Shown here in pieces: positions 1-10,600 of a stretch of 64,000 nt of DNA. Origin of the DNA: Nymphaea colorata. Lineage: Eukaryota; Streptophyta; Magnoliopsida; Nymphaeales; Nymphaeaceae. Numbering within the stretch: the stretch's first letter is position 1; the number at the start of each line of letters is the position of its first letter. The stretch lies in the NCBI RefSeq assembly GCF_008831285.2, contig NC_045150.1:4788001-4852000 (forward strand), in the 5' to 3' direction. The position numbers and the translations under genes were made by a program. The notes under the pieces were generated by a model that was given only the letters and a program-made list of their open reading frames with translations, did not search any database and was not told the origin of the DNA.

Positions 1-51
1 TAAATCATTTGTTACGTAGTTATTTAACTGTTTAGTAGCCTTATTTATATA

Positions 52-85
<34 letters not shown>

Positions 86-1694
86 ATTAAAGATAAATAG
101 ATAATTTAGCTATGTGCACATTTAAATGGTCAGTTTTGACCCAGTTCGACTGACCAAACCAAATGTGCTGTGTCGGAGAAGCACCAGCACCAGCATTGAC
201 ACGGGTGCAGCAGCCACTTAGAAGCACCCAGGTGACATAGGTGGACAGCCAAATCTTTTATATGTGTGGGTGTGCATGCACACTTAAAAAGATGCTGCAC
301 CCATGTCGATATGTCGCAGAGGAGGATGCGGCACCAGCATGGGGAAAAAGGCAGTCGACATGTGAGTCTATTGCAAATTTGTAGTCAACCACAGCAAACT
401 ATTTTCGTCTGAACTCAGTGAGCTCCTGACTCTTGTTAACCAAAGAGTTGGACAAGGCTAACTCAAGTTGGGAACTCGTCAGCTTATTTCAGTTCAGATT
501 TTGGACTTGGTCAATGTTGACCAAATCTATAATTTCTTGAAACTCCTTGAGTAGCCGACTCTTGAGAGTTGGGCATGTTCAACTTAAGTCAGGTGTACAC
601 TGGCTTATTTTTGTTTAGATTTTAGACTCGGCCAATGTTTACCATGTCTATAATTGTCCATTGTTAGCACTTCAAACATAAAAATTGAAAGAAAGGAGTT
701 AGGGAACATGTGCTCCCACTTTTGTGCCATTCTCTCTCTCTCTCTCTCTCTCCTCCCTTTCCCGCTGATTGTGTCACCTGTAAATCTGCTTTCGTGAGTA
801 GCCTGTAAATCCATTTTATATTTTGTACCGGAAGACATTTTGATTAAATGTTGAAACTTGAAACTGATTCTGTTTTCTTCTGTGGCCTGTGAACCTGTTT
901 TTCTGTGGGGCCTGTAAATCTGGTTTTATGAAGCCTACACTAATATATTTTAATTAAAATTTAAAACTGAGTCTGTTTGAATGGGTTTATCATAATCTAA
1001 TTTTGGTTAGTGCTGAACATAGTCACAAATTATGGGTGATACTCGAAAATACCATATCTTTATCACCAAAACAACGGAAGCCATTTTTAAAATAAAATCT
1101 CATGATATTTGTGAAATATCACCAAAAGAGTATTTCTCCCAATAACATTGCACCATTTTCCTGCTTTTTTATTAAATCTTTTTCCAATGTACTTTAGTGC
1201 ATGTTTTCATTTCTTTTGTATTTTTAAACTATTCTGAACCTTTGTAAATATATTTATAGGATTGGAAAAAATCCGAGGTAGATCAGATATTATAAAATGA
1301 GTTCATTTAATGGTCTTAGATTTGCCAGCTCATAAATTTGATGTACACATTGGATTTTTGTGAATTTCTTTTCATATCCATAGGCATTTCAAGTGTATGT
1401 GGATTCATTGGAAACAATTAGTCAATTACAGGTATCCAGAAAAGAAAGAGCCATCGTCATAATCTAGGTAGCTATGTACCACTTGGATTTGACTGACCAT
1501 CATTTGACTTTCTGTAATATAAGAGAAAGGGAGAGATAATCAAAATCTAATGATTGAACAGTTCAAGCATGGATCATTGTATAAAAAATGGGACCTCAAA
1601 CCTAATCCTGCATGTAATATACCTGCAGATATACAAATATAACTGGGAACAAGTAAACAAAAAAATATAATTAGAAGAGCAGATTATCCTATAC
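1..1694 (-). other. partial intron of the MINDY-type gene, running off the left edge
   Basis: This is sequence 3' (minus strand) of the last exon I can recognise. The exon at 1695-1880 ends at a GT donor, so the gene must continue, but no match to the next expected MINDY segment is seen here. The stretch holds an AT microsatellite near 46-82, a CT microsatellite at 731-752, and GC-richer text at about 130-350 with CACCAGCACC-type and CACGGGTGC motifs that loosely resemble the MITEs at 5994 and 6472. No other gene is seen. Confidence 0.55.
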
Positions 1695-4600
1695 CAATCC
1701 TCTTGAAAGCAGAGCTGAGAAAAGGAACAGCAGTGCCCCCAGACGGCTTTGAAAGACAGGAAGCATAGCCTTAATTTGATGAAAAGTAGCCATCTGTGAG
1801 CTATGTGTATAAATTCGTAAAAATGTATGCAAGTCCGAAGCTGATTCAATTGAACAACCGTCCAAGGCTTTTTCAACCATCTGCAATAGTAAAAATATGT
1901 ATAATATCCAAAAAAAAAAAGACAAAAAACATGGAGTTATGGAAGTAGTTCATACTATAAACAACTACAGCTGCAATGGATTTTACCTCAGATCTGTCGG
2001 TATCTACAGATTCTTCACCAGAGTGAGGATCAACAACACTCAATGTTGCAACAACAGCTTTTTTTCCATTGCCACATGAAAATAGAATTTCTACCATACT
2101 GAGAACTAGTGCTCTGATTGTTAAAAAGTAAAGGAAAAAAGTCAGTATCTTGGGCCAAAGAATTGTATTCAGCTTCTACAGTTGGTCAAACATTTAAACC
2201 AAACTTCAGGGCATAGTCACAACTTCTCAGGAATTCTCAAAGAATACGAACATAATTTTAAATAATTCTTTGGAAAACGTTCTTTTTTCTCTTCTTTTTT
2301 TATTTTCCTTCTTTCATCCTTTTTTTGCCTTCTTTGTTTCCATCCTCTATTCTTTCCTATTCATTATTTTCTCCTTTTCTTTCTTCCGTCACTCTTTTGT
2401 TTCCTCATTTCTTCAGTATTTTCTTTTCTTTGTTCCTTCCTTCTTCTCTTTGCTTCTTTCTTATCTTCCTTCAATCCTTTCTACTCTTTCATTCTTCATT
2501 TCTTCCCTCTTCCTCTCCATCTTTCGGAATAAAACAAGGACCAGAGAGGAACAAATATGTCACAATTGACAAAACACCTTTAAAAATTTCAGATAGGTAG
2601 ATCTCTGTTTTTCTAGAAAACAGATTGTTGACAGAATATAACTCACAATGTTATTGCAATAAACCTTTTACAAATATTTTCAAGATAAAGCAAGATTTTT
2701 CTTTTCATTTTTTTTTCCTTTTCCAATTTTACCTCAACATTGCAGTGTCTCAGATATATTTGTGATAAACTGATAATGCTTCAAGCAAAGATGAAAACAA
2801 AGCAAACAAGTTAACAACCAAAAGATTTAACCAGCAGATGTGCTTGAAAAACGAATTAATGCACGAAAAAGCGACTAGCTTGGTCCAGAAAGATGGATCA
2901 TTTGTCGGTTACTATGAATCACTTTAAAAACAAATTTTCAGATGATTTGTTTCTTGGTCAGACATTGAATCTATAATGCAACATCAACAGTTACATTTGC
3001 TTTAAGCGACTATTACATGCCATTTTTCAGCAAATAACAAGCGCCTCCCCTGCAAAATGGCTGCAACAACTAACCTAGATACTAGATTAAAAAGAACTCA
3101 ATCCAGATCTCAAAAATAGATCCAGATGCATACTTCAATCCTGATTCTAGGATACATATCCTTCAAATGTGGATCAGCCACATAAAAAAAATCAGATTGA
3201 TTTAGACACAGTATGGTCGATGTGCCAAAATACCCACATGACCCAACCATTTGCAACCCAACCTGATTGTGTCTTGTCCTCAGTCTGTATTAACAAGTCG
3301 GGGACATAATTTATCAGGACACAAAAGGATGGGCTGACAACCAATACAAGAAGCAGGGGAACGATAAACAGACAAAATGATGACATGAAAAAAGTGGGAT
3401 CTCTGTACATTACAAGGCCATATTACAGTGTTAAAATGATTTGAAGTTTATGCAGCCAAATACTGATGCTAATCCCAGGTCTTAAAGAAACTGGGTAAAC
3501 ACCACCACTTAAAAAAGAAGAATAATAAGGGGCTAAGAAAAAAGAGCCTTCCATCTTCCAATCAACTTACAACACTGTGAACCTGCATACAAAATGCAAA
3601 CAACTAAAAAATGACTTTGTCACATGGAGAAGAAATAAATTTGTCATATATGTCAAGCGGTGATAATGAATAATAATTTCTCCATGTAGTCTTTGAGGGA
3701 GACAGATCAGAATCAAATTGAACAGGTACTGCAAAAGTATGCAGTAAGCTGCCAAAAGCATGGTATCATAGCTCTGGGAGCAGAAACCAGACAAACCTTG
3801 AAGAAAATGGTGTTTATCTCAATTCAATCAGTTTCTGTTAGGTATGCAATTCAATCACCATATTCAGCAAATTTTCTACACTCAAGTTCACAAAATGGCA
3901 GAATAATCACCTAGTCTTTTCACCTTCATTCAAAGAAGAAAAATATTCCATCGGTGTACAAGATTTTTGAGAAAGCTTCTTAAGAACTGTACTGTTTGGT
4001 CGTATATTGAACCCCGAGGTGCATAATTCAACTGTACAAAACAATAGGTATTTGAGGATGAATGCCTGCATAACCAAACATAAATTATTATTATTAGAAT
4101 ATATGTTTGCAGAGTAACGAGCTTCAAAATTTATACAGTCATCAACAGATGCTAATGAGGTTCAGATCATAATAGACAATCTGAAGCATTAAACGAAAAG
4201 CCTTGCACTGTTTTGCTAGTGTTGGATTTAAGTAAACACAAAACCTGGTCCCCTAGACCAGTAGAAAAAGATACGGCCACAATGACCAGTTTGGACAAAC
4301 AATTTCATGCAGTGACTTTTGCTATAATCACAAAGCAACAGTTTCTGCAGCAAATAAAGGAAAGCTTAAGAGTTTGCCAACATTCTTCCAAAAAATCACT
4401 ACTATACACCAGATACTCTCTCATAGTAGGATAGTAAAGATGAGAAGTCTCATGCTTCCAGGGAGCATGGGGAGCGCAGTCACGTTAAACTTAGCATATT
4501 GTTCTTCAGATACTTATTTTTAAAATTTTACTGGTCCAAACATGACTAAATATCTTGCCAGGCCAAGACATCACATGTTGAAGTCAAAGGCATTGAAGGT

Positions 4601-7600
4601 CAAAATCTCTGACATGAAAATTAGTTGAAGCATGTAATGCAGGGTGTTCACAAAGACACATACACATTACCTTGCTGAAGGGGGAGTTCGTCAAGTTATT
4701 TGGGTATTGGTGAAACTCCTCATCATCAAATAAATAATAATTAATTTAATTACATAAATAAACTGAACTATTTCAGATGCTAAAAGGAGAACATCAAACA
4801 CAATGTGGGAATAACTATCTAAGCTGGGATAGTAAAATGGTACTAACTTCTCAAATATGGAGAGGCTCAAATCCTTGTCATCTGGAACAGATAAGGATAA
4901 CTATCCCAATAAATATTTTACTTAACTGATTTCGAGAAAGGCCATAACACAATTTTCACTTTTAGAAAATTGTTTAGACTACAAGCATAAATAACTTCTG
5001 ACAAAGAACTAAGTGCCTGTAGACAATACAAATTCATGCAATATAGCTTATCTATGGTGGGCATTGCATAAAAAATAAATAAGTGGATAAGAAGCAGCAG
5101 ATGAAGGCATGGGCACAGCTTAAAGAGATGTCATTTGTTGTTATAAAGACGAGCAAAATCTTATACTTTGAGATGCAACTTTTTATCACAGACATGGTGG
5201 ACAGTGTCAACAACATCCAAACACCTCATGCTGAAGGTATACCTGGATAGGTGCCAGTACACCACATGGTCCTCCTTCATGTTGCACAAGACCCATAGAA
5301 GTCTCAGGGTCAGGGCTAAACCTACAAAAAACATAAATACATGTCACAAAATATTAGCTAACAAAGGAAGTAGAGGATAAAATTCCTCAAGGACGTGAGC
5401 TACTGTAAACTCAAAGCAGTAAAAAATGAAACCACGTCAGTTCAAAAAGAGCTTTCAGAAATGGTGCAAGCAAACCCTTTGAAGATACAATGCAGGCAAG
5501 ATACGAAGACTGCCTCAAGAGAAGGCAACTAACAAGATATTCTTGAATGGACCAGAGGACTAAATGCCTTTTCAACAGTAGTCCAGCTTTATACAGGCTT
5601 GAAGTATGCTGGCAAGCATGTAGCTGCATGCATCTCAGATCCACCATTTACCAGGTAGGCAAGAAAATATGATAGACAAATTCAAAATATGCAGTAAATA
5701 GAAGCTGCACAGGGCAAAAGAATGATAGATAAGTATGATTACATGAGCAAGAATAGAAACCAACTGTGTGTGTGATTTAGGAAACATGAAACAAGTGTGG
5801 ATCAGCTTGGGGAATGGACTAGGCGGCAGTAGAAGGAATTTTTATACAAATTGAGTAAATTAATGATCTAAAGAGAAGCTTTTACAGATGAGATCATGAT
5901 CACAACTGTTACATACAATAGTAGCACACAAAATAACAACATGATAGGTTAATTCTGTAAATATCAAAATAACATGCAAATCAAAGGAATAACTATGTCA
6001 CATGGGTGCAGGTGCGGGATGCGGCAAGTTCCAAAAAAAATTGAGTGCGGGTGCGGCAAGAGCATATATATAAATATACATATATTATGTACATATATAT
6101 GTTATTTGTTATGTAAGTAATTTTATTTGTTTATATTTTTAAACTTTGTTTTTTTATCAAGGTTACCTTGAATCGATATATCAATGAAAACTCGGCCAAA
6201 ACATTTTTCAAAACGGCCAAAATTCATTTGACGCCGTGTCGGGCCGCACTAGCACCCACGCCGATGTGGGTGCGGGTGTGCCACCATAGTTGACACACCC
6301 GTGTGACTTATGGAGTAACATATGCATGTTATATCCATCACCACAAAATCTCAGCAATATTTGAAAAATATGACGATCTTATCACTAAAAAAGGAAAACA
6401 ATATTATGGGGAAAATATCTGAATACTTTCAAAATACTACCAAAGAAAAGATACTACCACAGTCTTTTAACCTATGTCACACGGACACGGCAAAATAGCC
6501 CACGTATCCATGTCGACACGCGGACACGGGGATACGGGTGCGGACACGGCTAGGATACGGCAAAAAATAAAAGTCATTAATTTAATTTTTTTTTTCATTT
6601 TATCAATTTTTTATGATGCATCCAATTATTTCCATGAACAATCATTTCAGATATTCAATACTTTTGTGATAAAACACATTTTCTAACAAGATTGTAAGAG
6701 TGAACTATTAATTTAATGTTTTTTTAATCTTATCATTTTTTATAATATTTAATGTAGCCGTATCCGCGTATCCAAAAAATTTGAAAAATGCCGTATCCGC
6801 ACCCGTATCGCATCCGCACCCGTGTGACATAGCTTTTAACCTTTTTTTAAAAAGCCTTTCTTTATATATGAAGACAGTAAAAGTACAAAACAAAGAAGAG
6901 GAATGAATAAAGGAAAGCAAGAATTGAAAGAAAAATAAAATGGGAAATTATGCTTCACCTATCCCACCCAGAACTTGGAAATGAAGGGTGAGATTGTTCT
7001 TGAGCCACTCTTGTGCTAAGTCACATGGATGAGCATACAACAGTATGGGTCTCAACATGGCAAGATTTTAAAATGTAGGCACAGGATACAAAGATTCAAA
7101 CAAAATAGTTTTTAAGTAATACATAATTCAATGTAATTGAATTCAGAAAAAAATGAAAGCCTTAAAAAAGACGGCTTGAATTTGGATCTGGTCCAGATCC
7201 GAAGCTTCCGAACCACGACTTAGCTGGTACACTATATTTACCCATGTCCCTAAACTACTGTATCAACAGTGGTACATTACCTAAGATGGAGGACTAGCTC
7301 TTGTGTGACTGGGAAATCCAATACGGATATATTCACAGGTTTAATATCATGTTTTTTGACTTTTTCTTTTGCTATCCTTAACTGAAATTTCATCAGGGTA
7401 TATGAGCTGCTTGAGGAGATGGGTCATGTCCCAGATTCCTCAGATGGGTCCAACAGCAATACTCCTTCATTGGTCCTTTTGTTAGTCCAGGCCAGCCACA
7501 GAGAGTATTTGGACCCTTCGACCCCTTAACCATCCTTGTTTGAGATCCCTCTTCTCTAGCTGACTGGTCCCAACCTAAACAAGTCCAATAAAATTTTTCA

Positions 7601-10600
7601 AACCCAACCAAAACTTCCAATTATTCCCTCCTTGTATCCATCTGCGACAATAAAAAATGAGAGGAAAAGGGGTTCTGTAATGACCCTACCCACACTTGGG
7701 ATCGTCCCCTGGTCCAACGGATCCCAACCCACCCTCTAACAGTTTCGGTTCCAACTCGAAAAAAATAAAAACCAAGACAATTAATTACTTTAACAATGCC
7801 CTTTATAAGCCCTTGAAGATCTCTTACAATTTCAATACGGGATTGAACTTTTGGGGTGTTACAATCCACCCTCCTTAAGGCACACGCACCCTTACGTGTG
7901 GGACCCCAGGTCTGAGTGTTGAACCATGCTTTGATACCACTATAACAACTCTACTCACTCTCAGGCTCGGCCCCTGGTTCGCAGATCCCAACCCACCCTC
8001 TAACAGTTTCAGTTCCAACCCAAAAAATGCTAGGAGAACCAGGAGCACTAATCACTTTAACAACCCTTTTATAAGCTCTTGAAGATATCTCACAATCTTC
8101 AATATGAGACTAAACTTTTGGAATGTCATAAGTTCTTTGCCCCACTATAAAAGTTATCTCCTCCATATACAAATCCACCTGACAGTGGATATGTTTTCAA
8201 CTTTTCATCAAAATCTCTTCCTAATCCATGTCGTACATTCTTCTAGTAGAATACTTCATCTTCTATACATTGCATCAAGATCAATCACAATATCCTAGAA
8301 CAACTGAAAGAATAACCTAGGAAAACCATCTGGCCAAGGGCTCAACAAAGGAGGAAATAAATGAAGGAAGAAAGGGGCAAATGAGTCAAAAAAGAATGGA
8401 AGAAGGGAGGAAAATGAAGGGAAAGAGAAAGAACAGAGGAAAGGAAAGAGACAAAAAGGAAGGAAGGAAGATAATATGGAAGAAAGAAAGAAAAAAGAGA
8501 GGAAGAGAAGGATTCTGCATCTCTTTTCCTTTTTTCATCTAATTTTAAGATTTCAATCAATTACTGGGATATTCCATGAAAGAAGAAAGGGGCAAATGAG
8601 TGAAAAAAGAATGGAAGAAGAGAGGAAAATGAAGGGAAAGAGAAAGAACAGAGGAAAGAAAGAGACGAAAAGGAAGGAAGAAAGAGAATATGGAAGAAAG
8701 AAAGAAAAAAGAGAGGAAGAGAAAGATTCTGCGTCTCTTTTTTTTTTCTTATCTAATTTTTAAGATTTCAATCAATTACTGAGATATTCCCAAGAAAAAT
8801 CACCTTTCACAAAAGAAAAAGAACTCCCCACAAAAGCCTCATAAGAATTTGTATGGATGATATTTTGCAGCTACCTTTATACCATAGACATATCTGCAAC
8901 CTCAGGTAAGCCTACAATTGACTAATTGTAACAATGCGTACAAAAAAATATAATGATAATGCTTTACAGAATGATACTTGGAAAATTGTATCTAATGCCT
9001 TTAATCATCTACTTAGGTAATAGCACCACAGGTCTAAGCATCAGACATCAAAAAAGCTATTCCACAGAAAAAGGGGGAAAAGAAAAAAGAGCAAGTTGAG
9101 GCAAGGGAGTTTGGAAAACCTCCAGCTAGGTCAATATACCACAAGACAAAACAAAGAAACTAAAATTTTAGACATAAAACTAAAACATCAGTATTTTTTG
9201 GTTTGGACCACTTAAGTACCTAAACGTAGGCACCTGAGGTCAACACACCTTAACTACAAAGCCAATCCAACATAGAACGGCAATTTCTTGATTCCTTTCT
9301 GATAGAAAACAAGCTTAAGAGGCTAACAAGATGTACCCCTACTTTCTTACAACATGCACCAATTACACAATATCAAAGCACCAATGCATCACTATGATCT
9401 CACAAGACACAGAAACTACATGGTTGCTTTTCTTATTATAGGAAAATATTTTTCATCTTTTTTACAAACAACTCATTTTAGGATTAGTTACACATAAAAG
9501 CAATGTTGTTCACTGGCGTATCGTATCGTGTATCCATCAGACTGACCTCTACGTTGTATCATATCGAATCGAAATGTACCGCAACGTAACGTAAAATTGA
9601 CTTTGTAATTAAAAAACTAAAAATTAGTAAAAAAACAGGAAAAATCAAGAAAAATAGCCAAAAAATCAGAAAGACTAAGAACAATGTATTTCATATAAAA
9701 AAAACTCATCACACATAAAGAACATTAATGATTCATCATTCATAAACCATAGGCATATATAACAAAAACAAATTCGAAAAATACGAAGTAAGACTAAAAG
9801 ATTCAAAATAACATATTAAAACATTCATGATCTATCACAAGTTTAAAGAGCATATATCACATACAAGTTTAAAGAGCATATATCACATAAAGAGCATATT
9901 AAAACACTCATTTTTCTTTAACAATCTGCCTTATGGATGTGGCCTTGAACCCAAAGTGTTACGAGTCTATGAAAAATAATAATATTTTTTTTAAAATGTA
10001 GATAAGATTTTCATAACATTTTAACATCAACAGTCTGAATTTTTTTGGCTTCTAAAACTCATTTTACATGTCAAGAGAAACATGCCTTTTATGTCTATCC
10101 TGCGTTTTAAGCATGCAAATCCCAACAGAATAATTGTTTTTACAAAAGGAGAATTAAAAGTTTAGGGTCTGGTCAGAACAGTACCAAAATGGAAATGGCT
10201 TTAACGTTTGCTAGTGTGCAAGCATTTCTTTGTATGCTAGTAACCCGACATTCAGTGGTTGTCAATTTGTTGCTCCCATATGTTCCGCCATAGTTTCCCT
10301 CCATTCATGATAGTTTTCTTGATTATTTTCCTCTGATGTGGTCTTTCTATCCAAAACGTTATGATTCTAGAACAACATTATGTTTTTAAATGTTTTGATA
10401 AGAGTTCATGATATTTTAAAATCAGCAAGGCAAGGTGAGATGCTACTTCTATTTACATCCACTACACCCCTGAAAATACCAAAGTCCTCACATGGTGGGA
10501 GGATAGATGAAAACCGTGCCTCCATGAGTTCGGTTGGATTGGTTATTCCTTCGTTCTCCCGGTTTATGTTCTTGCAGTCTGAACTTTTCTGGCTTCTAAA

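Noticed and set aside
2270-2600. Phe/Ser-rich ORFs on the plus strand
   Set aside because: Products of the polypyrimidine tract inside an intron of the opposite-strand gene.
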